From Amycolatopsis sp. (GTDB lineage: Bacteria; Actinomycetota; Actinomycetes; Mycobacteriales; Pseudonocardiaceae): a DNA stretch of 52,551 bases. Shown piece after piece: positions 22,558 through 31,097 of the stretch (positions are counted from its first letter, which is position 1; every line of letters starts with the position of its first letter). The notes under the pieces were generated by a model, which was given only the letters and a program-made list of their open reading frames with translations, made no database searches and had not been told where the DNA came from. Position numbers and translations under genes: made by a program. Location of the stretch: the NCBI RefSeq assembly GCF_025464955.1, contig NZ_JAODNM010000173.1, positions 1-52,551 on the forward strand, written 5' to 3'.

Positions 22558-23463
22558 TCACGGCAGCGCGGCGCCGACAGGACTGGCTTCAGCGCGCATG
22601 CGCCCGGCGTCAAGGCTCGGCGGGGCACCGAACTGGCGTCGGTATTCCCGGCTGAACTGGGACGGGCTGTCGTAGCCGACGCGGTGGCCGACTCCGGTGA
22701 TGTCGTTCGGCCGGTTCGCCAGCAGCAGTCGCGCCTCTTGCAGCCGGATGTGCTTCTGGTACTGAATCGGCGTCATTGCCGTCACCGACTGGAAGTTCCG
22801 GTGGAAAGCGGAGACGCTCATCCCCGAGATCTGTGCGACGTCCTCGACCCGGAACGGCCTGGCGTAGTTTTCGCGGATCCAGTGAACAGCGCGCCTGATA
22901 TGGGTCAGGCTGCTGTCGGCGAGGCCGAGTTGGCGTACGACGTCACCTTGTTCGCCGGTGATCAATCGCCAGAGGATCTCGCGCTTGACCAAGGGCACCA
23001 GTGCTTTCCGGTCCCGTGGCCGGTCGAGGAGGCGCAGCAGCCGCACGACAGCGTCGATCAACTCGTCCGGGGCAGTGCTGACCGCGATTCCCGGTCGTGC
23101 GGCGGTGGGGGACTGCGGCAGGTCTCCGGGACCGGCCTGGAGCAGCAGTTCCGCGATGGCGGCGGGTTCCAGGGTCATCCCGAAACCGAGCGCGGGGCGG
23201 CCAGGGACAGCGTCGAGGTAGTGCCCTGTCACCGGAAGGTCGACCGACGCGACAAGGAACTGGCCGGCGCCGTAATCGTAGACGCGGTCGCCCAGTGCCA
23301 GACGTTTGGTGCCCTGGGCGACGATTGCCAGTACTGTGCCGGACATCGAGGACACCGGCGGCACGGCGTGGTCGGCCTTACAGGTCCGGACGCCCTCGAT
23401 GGTTGTGGTCAAATCCGGACGCACGTGGCGTTCCAGTAGGTGGCGAAGTTCGTCCAGGGACAT
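22558..23463 (-). CDS. AraC-family transcriptional regulator
   Basis: A 301-residue regulator with an AraC_N (arabinose-binding-like) domain (about 20-180, including DYGAGQFLVASVDLPVTG) and two helix-turn-helices at the C-terminus (FRVEDVAQISGMSVSAFHRN and ITGVGHRVGYDSPSQFSREY). The start is ATG 23463 after GAGAG. It lies directly upstream of the LLM/aldo-keto reductase operon on the same strand, with a direct-repeat operator between, and is its likely activator. The relic at 8933-9375 belongs to the same subfamily, also next to an aldo/keto reductase. Confidence 0.92.
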   Translation of the reverse strand: MSLDELRHLLERHVRPDLTTTIEGVRTCKADHAVPPVSSMSGTVLAIVAQGTKRLALGDRVYDYGAGQFLVASVDLPVTGHYLDAVPGRPALGFGMTLEPAAIAELLLQAGPGDLPQSPTAARPGIAVSTAPDELIDAVVRLLRLLDRPRDRKALVPLVKREILWRLITGEQGDVVRQLGLADSSLTHIRRAVHWIRENYARPFRVEDVAQISGMSVSAFHRNFQSVTAMTPIQYQKHIRLQEARLLLANRPNDITGVGHRVGYDSPSQFSREYRRQFGAPPSLDAGRMRAEASPVGAALP

Positions 23464-23516
23464 CTCTCGATTTCAGCACGAGATCAGCGCCGGCTGTCGC
23501 CATCGAGAGGATCGTG

Positions 23517-23868
23517 TCAGAACTCGCGAGCTTTGTTCAAGCTCCGCCGATCCTTGAGCGGGTGAAGCCCAGCTTCATCGCCCGCTCTTCCGGTGGCACA
23601 CTTGTCCAGCAGGACTTCGAGCGTGACCTGCAGTTCGGTGCAGACCCTGTCCGAGGCACGAGTGCGCGTCGGCGCCGAAGGCGAGATGGGTGTTGGCGGC
23701 CCGGCTCGGGTCGAACTGCTCCGGGTCGGGGAACGTGCCGGGATCGCGGTTGGCCGCGGCCATGCTGTTCACCACCGTGCTGCCTGCCTTGACGGTCACC
23801 CCGGACAGTTCGACGTCTTCGGTGATGAACCGGGGGATACCGAACCCGGCGTTGGCGTCCATCCGCAG
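23517..23868 (-). pseudogene. Cytochrome P450 C-terminal relic
   Basis: The minus strand encodes GFGIPRFITEDVELSGVTVK, then AANRDPGTFPDPEQFDPSR and the heme-ligand loop FGADAHSCLGQ with its Cys. The frame then shifts; the other frame continues LQVTLEVLLDKCATG, LHPLKDRRSLNKAREF to TGA 23517. This is roughly the last 115 residues of a bacterial P450 (CYP107-like in style). The oxygen-binding I-helix and everything before are missing, so it cannot work. The break is at about 23868. Confidence 0.85.
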
Positions 23869-23870
23869 GC

Positions 23871-24107
23871 TTATGCGTAGGACGGGGGCTTGCAGGCGGC
23901 GATGGCCGCGCTGCGGGCGAACGCCGCGTCCAGCTTGGTCCTGGCCAACCGGAGGTGAACCGTGGTCGCGCCCAGGACCGCGGCTGCCATGGCGAGACCG
24001 GCGACCAGATCGATCAGGAATGGAGAAGCATCGGCACCCGACCAGCGCCTAACGTCGACGCCATGGACATCACCGTGCAGATTCGCAGCCAGGAGTTGAG
24101 CTGACAT
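23871..24107 (-). CDS. Possible small membrane ORF or relic
   Basis: A 78-codon frame whose second half looks like real protein: one hydrophobic helix (DLVAGLAMAAAVLGATTVHL) then a basic-amphipathic tail RLARTKLDAAFARSAAIAA. Its apparent ATG overlaps the start of the glyoxalase gene on the other strand and the first 25 residues look like noise, so it is probably the 3' end of a lost gene. It abuts the P450 relic. I recognise no family. Confidence 0.3.
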   Translation of the reverse strand: MSAQLLAANLHGDVHGVDVRRWSGADASPFLIDLVAGLAMAAAVLGATTVHLRLARTKLDAAFARSAAIAACKPPSYA

Positions 24108-24720
24108 GGCCTCTCTGGATTCCGTTACCCTCGAAGTGCCCGATGCCGCGGCCGCTGAAGCGTTCTACGCCGCCGCCTTCGGACTGGGAGGCAAGGTTCG
24201 CGTTCGCGCCGCGGAGGCGCCGACGTCAGGCTTTCGTGGCTTCACCCTGTCGCTCGTCGTGTCCCAGCCGAGCACCGTCGACAGCCTCATCGGTACGGCT
24301 GTCGACAACGGTGCCACGGTGCTGAAGCCTGCCAAGAAGGGGTTCTGGGGCTACGGCGGCGTTGTGCGGGCCCCGGACGGGACGATCTGGAAGGTCGCGA
24401 CGTCGTCCAAGAAGGACACCGGGCCTGCCACCCGGCAGGTCGACGACGTGGTACTGCTCCTGGGTGTCGAGGATGTGAAGGCGAGCAAGCGTTTCTACAC
24501 CGAGCGTGGCCTGGCCGTAGCGAAGAGCTTCGGCGGCAAATACGTCGAGTTCGACACCCCGTCCTCGCCGGTCAAGCTGGCGCTCTACGGACGCGGTGCC
24601 GCCGCGAAGGACGCCGGCGTCTCCCCGGACGGCGACGGATCGCACCAGATCGCCATCGGCAGCGATGCCGGGCCCTTCACCGATCCGGACGGGTTCGCTT
24701 GGGAGGCACCTTCGGTTTGA
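24106..24720 (+). CDS. Two-module glyoxalase/VOC protein
   Basis: A 204-residue cytoplasmic protein of the vicinal-oxygen-chelate superfamily with two tandem modules. Module 1 (1-105) runs from SLDSVTLEVPDAAAAEAFYA to RAPDGTIWKV; module 2 (115-204) from VDDVVLLLGVEDVKASKRFY to FTDPDGFAWEAP. Metal-binding residues are not fully conserved, so it may be a binding or resistance protein rather than an enzyme. AGGAG lies 10 nt before ATG 24106. It stands alone and converges on the glycoside hydrolase operon. Confidence 0.88.
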   Translation: MASLDSVTLEVPDAAAAEAFYAAAFGLGGKVRVRAAEAPTSGFRGFTLSLVVSQPSTVDSLIGTAVDNGATVLKPAKKGFWGYGGVVRAPDGTIWKVATSSKKDTGPATRQVDDVVLLLGVEDVKASKRFYTERGLAVAKSFGGKYVEFDTPSSPVKLALYGRGAAAKDAGVSPDGDGSHQIAIGSDAGPFTDPDGFAWEAPSV

Positions 24721-24730
24721 GGTCGGGGGC

Positions 24731-26857
24731 CTAGTGAAAGGACGTTGGCGAGACGGTTACCGTGCGGGATAAGGGAAGGTTCGTGCTCGAATCTCCCGCT
24801 CGAACGGTGAACGTACCGTCCGCGACGGTCCATTCGCCTTTCGCACTGTTCCAGGTGGAAAAGGCGCGCGCGTCCAGTCGAAGGTTGACGCGCTGTCGTT
24901 GACCTGCCGCGACGGTGACCCGCTGGAACCCCTTGAGTTGCTGGGGAGGTTCTCCTGCAGCGGCAGGAAAGGTCACGTACACCTGCGCCACGTCGGCTCC
25001 CGACCGCTGTCCGGTGTTGGTGACGTCGACGCTGACATCGACATAGCCGCCGCGCGGTACGGGTGAGACAGCGAGGTTGGAGTAGGCGAAGCTTGTGTAG
25101 GACAGCCCATAGCCGAACGGATACAGCGGTTGGCTGTGTTGGCTGTCGTACCAGCGGTAGCCGACCTGCAGGCCCTCGGAATACGTGCCGGTGCCGTTCA
25201 CGCCCGGATATTGCTGCGGCGTATGGGCCGGCACGTCTCCGTCGGCTGCAGGGAAGGTGATGGGGAGCTTGCCCGACGGGTTGACGTCGCCGAACAACAG
25301 CGCCGCAACGGCATTGCCGTCCTCTTGCCCCGGGTACCACGCCTCCAGAATCGAGGGAACCTGGTCTTTCCAAGGCATCAGGACGGGACCGCCGCTCTTC
25401 ACCACCACGACGGTGTGCGGATTGGCAGCTGCCACCGCTTCGACCAGTTGGTCCTGCACGCCGCTGAGCGCGAGACTCGGGCGGTCCACGCCTTCGGTTT
25501 CGTCGTCGCCGACCATGACGACGGCGACGTCTGCGTTCTTCGCCGCCGCTACGGCATTCGGGATCTCGTCGGCGGTGGCTCCGGGCGAGTAGTCGACGTG
25601 GACGCCGGCGCCGACCCGGTTCTGGAGGCCCTGGACCGGGCTGACCGTGTACGTCGGATCAACGTGCGAACTGCCACCGCCACCGGTCGAGGCTTGGCCC
25701 GCGTAGGGACCTACCACCGCGATCGAGTGCAGCGTGTTCGTGCTGAGTGGTAGTTGCGCGTTCTCGTTGCGCAGCAGCACCGAACCGTCTTCGGCCAGTT
25801 TGCGCGAGACCGCGCCGTCCGATTGCACCGGAATGGGTGAGGTCGTGAGTGGACGCTCGAAGAGACCGAACTCCATCATGACGGCGAACCGCCGGATCAG
25901 CAGGCCGTCGATCATCTGCTCCGACACCATGCCGGCCGTGACGGCTTGCTTCATGGCGTCGCCGTAGAACTCGCCAGTGGGCATTTCCAGATCGAGGCCC
26001 GCCACCGCTGATTCCGCCGTGTCGTGGGTGGCGCCGAAGTCGGATTGCACGAACCCGGAGAACCCCCACTGGTTGTGGAGGACATTCTGCAGCAGGTCGC
26101 TGTTCTGGCAGGCGAACTCGCCGTTGACCTGCGGGTAGGCGCACATCACCGATCCAACGTGACCGTCCTTGACGGCGGCCTCGAACTGCGGAAGGTAGAT
26201 CTCGTGCAGCGTCCTGTCGTCGACCAGCTCGTTGATCGTCAGTCGGTTTTGCTCTTGGTTGTTCGCGGCGAAGTGCTTGACCTCGGCGATGGTGCCGTTG
26301 CGCTGAATACCTTGGATGTTGGCGGCCGCGAGCTGACCGGCGAGGTACGGGTCCTCGCCGAACCCTTCGAACGTCCGGCCGCTGACCGGCACCCGGGCGA
26401 TGTTGATGTCCGGCGCCTCCAGCAGATTGTGCCCGAGATCCTGGGTCTCGGAGCCGAGGAGACCGCCGTCGGATTTGGCCGCGTTGGTGTCGAACGTCGA
26501 CGCGAGCGAGATCGGCGCGGGCAACGCGGTCGCCGGCCTCTGCTGCGGGTCGTCGGCGGGTCCGACGCCGGCTGGGCCGTTGGCGACCCGCAACGGGGGA
26601 ATACCCAGCCGGGGGACACCCGGCACGTACCGTCGGTGTTGATCATCTTGGATACCGTGCAGTTCGGTGATCTTCTCGTCGAGGGTCATGGCCGCGACGA
26701 CGTCGGTGGCTCGTGTTTCCGGTGGCAGCCGCGTGTCCAGCCAGGCTGGTGTCGCGGCCGATGACGCGCCGACCGGCCCGGCCAGCGCCGCGGCGAGCAG
26801 CAGGGCGGCGACTGAGGTCAGCAGGGTTCGGTGGAACGTGCCCTTCCGGTGGAACAT
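24731..26857 (-). CDS. Secreted GH3 glycosidase (beta-glucosidase type)
   Basis: A 708-residue exported glycoside hydrolase family 3 enzyme. The signal peptide is RTLLTSVAALLLAAALAGPVGASSA. The GH3 N-terminal barrel has KHFAANNQEQNR (194-205) and nucleophile Asp273 in VQSDFGATHDT. The GH3 C-terminal domain follows (SGGPVLMPWKDQVPSILEAW). A fibronectin-III-like domain ends the protein. It should release terminal beta-linked sugars; which sugar is not readable. It is the last gene of the five-gene operon, 48 bp after the module protein, whose signal-peptide region is nearly the same. Confidence 0.92.
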   Translation of the reverse strand: MFHRKGTFHRTLLTSVAALLLAAALAGPVGASSAATPAWLDTRLPPETRATDVVAAMTLDEKITELHGIQDDQHRRYVPGVPRLGIPPLRVANGPAGVGPADDPQQRPATALPAPISLASTFDTNAAKSDGGLLGSETQDLGHNLLEAPDINIARVPVSGRTFEGFGEDPYLAGQLAAANIQGIQRNGTIAEVKHFAANNQEQNRLTINELVDDRTLHEIYLPQFEAAVKDGHVGSVMCAYPQVNGEFACQNSDLLQNVLHNQWGFSGFVQSDFGATHDTAESAVAGLDLEMPTGEFYGDAMKQAVTAGMVSEQMIDGLLIRRFAVMMEFGLFERPLTTSPIPVQSDGAVSRKLAEDGSVLLRNENAQLPLSTNTLHSIAVVGPYAGQASTGGGGSSHVDPTYTVSPVQGLQNRVGAGVHVDYSPGATADEIPNAVAAAKNADVAVVMVGDDETEGVDRPSLALSGVQDQLVEAVAAANPHTVVVVKSGGPVLMPWKDQVPSILEAWYPGQEDGNAVAALLFGDVNPSGKLPITFPAADGDVPAHTPQQYPGVNGTGTYSEGLQVGYRWYDSQHSQPLYPFGYGLSYTSFAYSNLAVSPVPRGGYVDVSVDVTNTGQRSGADVAQVYVTFPAAAGEPPQQLKGFQRVTVAAGQRQRVNLRLDARAFSTWNSAKGEWTVADGTFTVRAGDSSTNLPLSRTVTVSPTSFH

Positions 26858-26905
26858 CGCGGCAGCCTTCTTTCTTTCGCTGCAAGGAAAGGAACCGGAC
26901 AGCGA

Positions 26906-27829
26906 TCACTGATCCGTGGGACAGAGGTGTATCGCCGGCACGTTGCCGCCCGAAACGGCGAGATGTACCCGGGCGATCGTCCCGTCACCGCCGTTGCTGC
27001 TGAGCCGGAAGTCGGCGCTGCTGTTTTCCCTGCCGGTGAAGCCGGCGTCGTCCATGGTGAAGGTGGCCGTCTTCCAGGCGTCGGTGTTGGTACGGACCAC
27101 CGGTGAGGTCGACTTGTACTTCTGCGCGGGATCGCTGGAGTCGTACTGCACCGCCCAACTTCCGGTGCCGTGGTCGTAGTAGTCGAGCTCGAAGACCGCG
27201 TGGTACTTGCCCCCTCGCACCAGGGAGTTCGGGACGGCGAAGTACATGAACGGAGACCCGGGTGTGGTCGAACGCGCGTTGCGGCCGCCGACTGTCACGG
27301 GCGTGGTCACGCCGTCGCCGACACCGAGTCGGTGCAGTCCGTATTCGGTGTCGGTCTGACCCAGTTGATCGCAGGTGGTGGCGGTCTGGTCCGCGTCTGG
27401 GACGGCGATCATGAGGGTCGCGCCCGGCAGCGGTGTCCCGTTCGGGATGTGGAAAGTGACTGGTATCGGGAAGTAGCCGGATCGCTGTCCAGGGGCCACC
27501 GCGATCTGCATCGGTTGCTCGGCTCTCCCGTCCGTGCCGAGTTTCAGCTTCCCCGACGCCGGAGTGACGGTGATGCCGGCCGACGGTTGTGCTTCCCAGC
27601 TGACTTGCTGGCCACTGGCCGGGGACTGTGTGGCGACCGCACCGACACTTGCCGCTAACGTCGTTCCCGGTTGCACCACGACTTGTCCGGTCGGGGTGGT
27701 GATGCCGATCGCCGGCGGTGGTGCCTTCGGGTAGAGCGGTGCCGGGGCCGACGACGCACCGACAGGCGCCGCCAGCGCCGCCACGAGCAGCAGGCCGGCG
27801 ACTGAGGTCAGCAGGGTTCGGCGGATCAT
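26906..27829 (-). CDS. Secreted stand-alone copy of GH92 C-terminal module
   Basis: A 307-residue exported protein with no catalytic domain. Residues 1-28 are a signal peptide almost identical to that of the downstream GH3 protein (TLLTSVAGLLLVAALAAPVG). Residues 32-307 align without gaps to the last 276 residues of the GH92 protein encoded next to it (shared stretches include ITVTPASGKLKLG, VQYDSSDPAQKYKS-like, DDAGFTGREN and HLCPTDQ). The second half has a jelly-roll look of carbohydrate-binding modules. It may bind the target polymer for the operon's enzymes. It is apparently a recent mosaic duplication. Confidence 0.85.
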   Translation of the reverse strand: MIRRTLLTSVAGLLLVAALAAPVGASSAPAPLYPKAPPPAIGITTPTGQVVVQPGTTLAASVGAVATQSPASGQQVSWEAQPSAGITVTPASGKLKLGTDGRAEQPMQIAVAPGQRSGYFPIPVTFHIPNGTPLPGATLMIAVPDADQTATTCDQLGQTDTEYGLHRLGVGDGVTTPVTVGGRNARSTTPGSPFMYFAVPNSLVRGGKYHAVFELDYYDHGTGSWAVQYDSSDPAQKYKSTSPVVRTNTDAWKTATFTMDDAGFTGRENSSADFRLSSNGGDGTIARVHLAVSGGNVPAIHLCPTDQ

Positions 27830-27866
27830 CGGGGCAGCCTTTCTTTTACCGCTGGCAAAGAAGACC

Positions 27867-27902
27867 GTCGCGGAGCTCGGCCGACCGGACGAGCTCCGCG
27901 AC
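27867..27902 (-). terminator. Intercistronic hairpin in GH operon
   Basis: A perfect 12-bp stem: GTCGCGGAGCTC (27867-27878) pairs with 27891-27902 around a 12-nt loop, between the GH92 stop (27908) and the module gene start (27829). On the minus strand the hairpin is followed by TCTTCTTT, a weak T-tract, so it may attenuate transcription or stabilise the upstream mRNA. Confidence 0.6.
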
Positions 27903-27907
27903 CGTGA

Positions 27908-30900
27908 TCACTGATCCGTGGGGCACAGATGTAAGGCCAACACGTTGTCGCCCGTTACTGCGACGTGGACCCGGGAAATGGTCCCGGTACCACCGTTGCT
28001 GCTGAGCCGGAAGTCGGCGCTGCCGTTTTCCCTCCCGGTGAACCCGGCGTCGTCCACGGTGAAGGTGGCCGTCTTCCAGGTTCCGGTGTTGGTCAGGGTT
28101 ACCGGCGGCGTCGACTTGTACTTCTGCGCCGGATCGCTGGAGTCGTACTGCAGCGACCAGCTTCCGGTGCCCTGGTCGAAGTAGTCGAGCTGGACGTCCG
28201 CGTGGTATTTCCCACCTGGCACGAGCGAGTTCGTGACGTCGAAGTAGATGTACGGAGACCCGGTCGTGGTCGAGCGCGCGTCGCGGCCGCCGACGGTCAC
28301 CGGTGTGGTCACGCCGTCACCGTTGTCGAGTCGGCGCAGTCCACACTCCGTATCGGTCTGAGCCAGTTGATCGCAGGTGGTGGCGGTTTTGTCCGGGTCG
28401 GGCACGGTGAGCAGGATTGTTCCGCCCGATACCGGTTTCCCGTCTTGGGTGTGGAAAGTGACGGGTACCGAGTAGTAGCCGGATTTCAGCCCTGTGGCCA
28501 CCGCGATCTGGACGGGTTGCTGGGCTTTTCCGTCTGCTCCCAGCTTCAGTTTCCCCGATGCCGGAGTCACCGTGATGCCGGCCGCCGGTTGTGCTTGCCA
28601 GCTGACCGGTTCGCCGTTGGCAGGCGATTTGGTCGCGACCGCACCGACAGTCGCCGCCAACGTCGTACCCGGTTGCGTGACGACCTGTCCGGTCGGGCTG
28701 GTGAACCCGATCGCCGGAGCCTGTCCCTGCGGATAGGAGGGCGGAGCCGCGTCGCGGCCGGTGCCCCACGAGGTGTTGGGTGTGCCGGCGAGCGCGAACT
28801 TCAGCGATGCGCCCTGGGTGATCACCGAGGAGGGCAGCGAGGTGGAGTTCCAACCCCTTCCGTTGAGGGTAAGGCCGGTCACGTAGCGATTGGTCTCGGA
28901 CGCGGCCGGAGCGTCGATGCTGATCGTGCGGCCATTGGGCAGGTGGATCGCCGCTTTCTGGAACAGGGGGCTGTTCAAGGCGAGATCCGCGGTTCCCGGG
29001 GTACTCGGATACAAACCGAGCGCGGCCCAGACGTACCACGAGGACTGTGCGCCCAGGTCGTCGTTTCCGGGCTCGCCGTCGGGGGTGTCGGCGAAGAGCC
29101 CGGTCTGGATGCGACGCACCACATCCTGCGTTTTCCACGGTTGGCCGGTGTAGTCGTACAACCAGGGAGTGCCGAAGTCGATCTCGTTTCCGGACCACTG
29201 GTTCGGCAGGTTCGGGCCGGCGTTCAACTGCTGGAAGAACGCGTCGGCACGCTTGTTGACCGCGTCCCGGCCGCCCATGGAGGTGATCAGCCCGGCCATG
29301 TTCTGCGGGATCATGAAGTTGTATTGAGCGGCGTTACCCTCGTCGAACCCGTCCTGGCCGAATTGCCCGGCGGCCGGGGGGACAAAACCGGGCCCGGCGG
29401 GGAAAGCGCCCTGACTGTCCTTCGGACGCGGATAGCCGGTACTCGGATCGAAGACGTTCTGCCAGTTCTGCGCTCGCTGGGCGTAGGTGTTCGCGGTGTC
29501 GCGCTTGCCTAGCGAATCGGCGAACTTCGAGATCGAGAAGTCGTCGACAGCGTATTCCAGCGTCTGCGACGCGCCCTCCGAGACATGGCCGAATTCAGCC
29601 CTGTCGTTGGGCACATAACCGAGCTTTTGGTAGTCGGCAACCCCTTGCCGTTCCAGGTACGACGCTCCCGGTTCGGCCGGCGTGCTGGCACCTTTCAGCA
29701 TGTACTTCAGGGCCGTGGCGGCGTCGAACTGACGTGCGCCGAACGCATACAGTGCGGACAGGAAAGGGGTCGCGTTGTCCCCGTTCATCACGCCGCTCTC
29801 GCCGTTGGCCACCGGCCACTTCGGCAACCAGCCGCTTTGCGAGGCGTCGTTGACAAGCGACTGCGCGAGATCGTTTCCGATGCGGGGGTACAGGAGGCCC
29901 TGCAGCGGTGCGAGTGAGCGGTAGGTGTCCCAGAGTGAGAAGTTCGCATACTGCGCGCGCTGGCCGTGCTCGAGTGTGTGGATCATGTTGTCGAAACCGA
30001 TATAGCGGTTGTCGACATCGCTGAAGGTTGTCGGGTATTGCAGCGAGTGGTACAGCGAGGTGTAGAAAGTTCGCAGCCGGCTGGTCGTGCCGCCGCCGAC
30101 CTGGATACGAGACAAGGCGTCTTTCCATTGCTGACGCGCGGCGGCCTGGATGGGGCTCAGGTCCCAGCCGGGGACTTCCGTGCGCATGTTCTGCTGCGCA
30201 CTGTCGACACCGACATACGAAATGGACACCTTCGCGTGCACCGTGTGGTCCGTGCGGGTGTCGAAGGTGAGGTAGCCGCCCGAGTTGGCACCATGCACGT
30301 CGACGGACGTACCCGTCGCACCGACCGTGGTGCCGTCCCAACCGCCCGCGGCGGTGAACGGGCGGTCGAAGGTCAGTGCGTAGTAGATCGTGTAGCGGTT
30401 GGTTTTACCGCAGAAGTTGCCGGTGGTCGCCGAGCCGACCACCTCGCGGTCGCTGACGGTTCGCAGGCTCGCGTCGGAGTTGCCGTTGAGGCTCGCGCCG
30501 GCCTTGACCAGCACCTGGGCCTGATCGGTGGCCGGGAAGGTCAGCTGGGCGAGGCCCGTTCGCGTGGTCGACGTCAGTTCGGTGCGCACCTGGGAGTCGG
30601 CCAGGGTGACCGCGTAGTACCCCGGTGAGGCCTGTTCCGTGTCGTGGCTGAACGTCTCGGTGGTGTTCCAGGGGGCCGCACCGATGGACCCGACGGTGGG
30701 CAGGATCGGGATGTCGCCGAACTGGCGGCAGCCCACCGAGGCATGGGTGAGGCTGAACCCACGGATCTTGTTGCTGTTGTACTGGTAGCCGGCATAGGCG
30801 CCTTGGGTGTCCGGGCTGAACTGGAGCATCCCGAACGGCGTCGACGGGCCGGGGAAGTTATTGATCTCACCGACATTTGCGCCCCCGGTGCCGGTGCCGA

Positions 30901-31078
30901 TCATCGGGTCGACGTACTGGGTGGGATCGGCGACCAGTGGGGCGTTCGAGATCCCGGTGTTCGAAGTCGCGGTCGCCGCGTACGAGACCGGTGTGCCTGC
31001 CAAACCGACCGAGAGCAGCACCGCAGCGCCGCCGGCCAGCCATCGTGTCGTCCTACGTCCAGGATTTCCCACCCTCAC
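27908..31078 (-). CDS. Secreted GH92 alpha-mannosidase
   Basis: A 1056-residue exported exo-alpha-mannosidase (GH92 family, calcium-dependent, often alpha-1,2). After a signal peptide (WLAGGAAVLLSVGLAGTPVSYA) comes the GH92 N-terminal sandwich (YVDPMIGTGTGGANVGEINN) and the barrel with EGNAAQYNFMIPQN, NEIDFGTPWLYDYTGQPWKT and DGEPGNDDLGAQSSWYVW, which carry the catalytic acid/base residues. Residues 781-1056 are an Ig-like plus jelly-roll tail also found as a separate gene downstream. The first codon is GTG 31078, but GTG 31072 is better spaced from AAAGG. It starts 19 bp after the GH2 stop, clearly the same operon. Confidence 0.93.
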   Translation of the reverse strand: MRVGNPGRRTTRWLAGGAAVLLSVGLAGTPVSYAATATSNTGISNAPLVADPTQYVDPMIGTGTGGANVGEINNFPGPSTPFGMLQFSPDTQGAYAGYQYNSNKIRGFSLTHASVGCRQFGDIPILPTVGSIGAAPWNTTETFSHDTEQASPGYYAVTLADSQVRTELTSTTRTGLAQLTFPATDQAQVLVKAGASLNGNSDASLRTVSDREVVGSATTGNFCGKTNRYTIYYALTFDRPFTAAGGWDGTTVGATGTSVDVHGANSGGYLTFDTRTDHTVHAKVSISYVGVDSAQQNMRTEVPGWDLSPIQAAARQQWKDALSRIQVGGGTTSRLRTFYTSLYHSLQYPTTFSDVDNRYIGFDNMIHTLEHGQRAQYANFSLWDTYRSLAPLQGLLYPRIGNDLAQSLVNDASQSGWLPKWPVANGESGVMNGDNATPFLSALYAFGARQFDAATALKYMLKGASTPAEPGASYLERQGVADYQKLGYVPNDRAEFGHVSEGASQTLEYAVDDFSISKFADSLGKRDTANTYAQRAQNWQNVFDPSTGYPRPKDSQGAFPAGPGFVPPAAGQFGQDGFDEGNAAQYNFMIPQNMAGLITSMGGRDAVNKRADAFFQQLNAGPNLPNQWSGNEIDFGTPWLYDYTGQPWKTQDVVRRIQTGLFADTPDGEPGNDDLGAQSSWYVWAALGLYPSTPGTADLALNSPLFQKAAIHLPNGRTISIDAPAASETNRYVTGLTLNGRGWNSTSLPSSVITQGASLKFALAGTPNTSWGTGRDAAPPSYPQGQAPAIGFTSPTGQVVTQPGTTLAATVGAVATKSPANGEPVSWQAQPAAGITVTPASGKLKLGADGKAQQPVQIAVATGLKSGYYSVPVTFHTQDGKPVSGGTILLTVPDPDKTATTCDQLAQTDTECGLRRLDNGDGVTTPVTVGGRDARSTTTGSPYIYFDVTNSLVPGGKYHADVQLDYFDQGTGSWSLQYDSSDPAQKYKSTPPVTLTNTGTWKTATFTVDDAGFTGRENGSADFRLSSNGGTGTISRVHVAVTGDNVLALHLCPTDQ

Positions 31079-31097
31079 GCCTTTCTGATTGAGGTCG

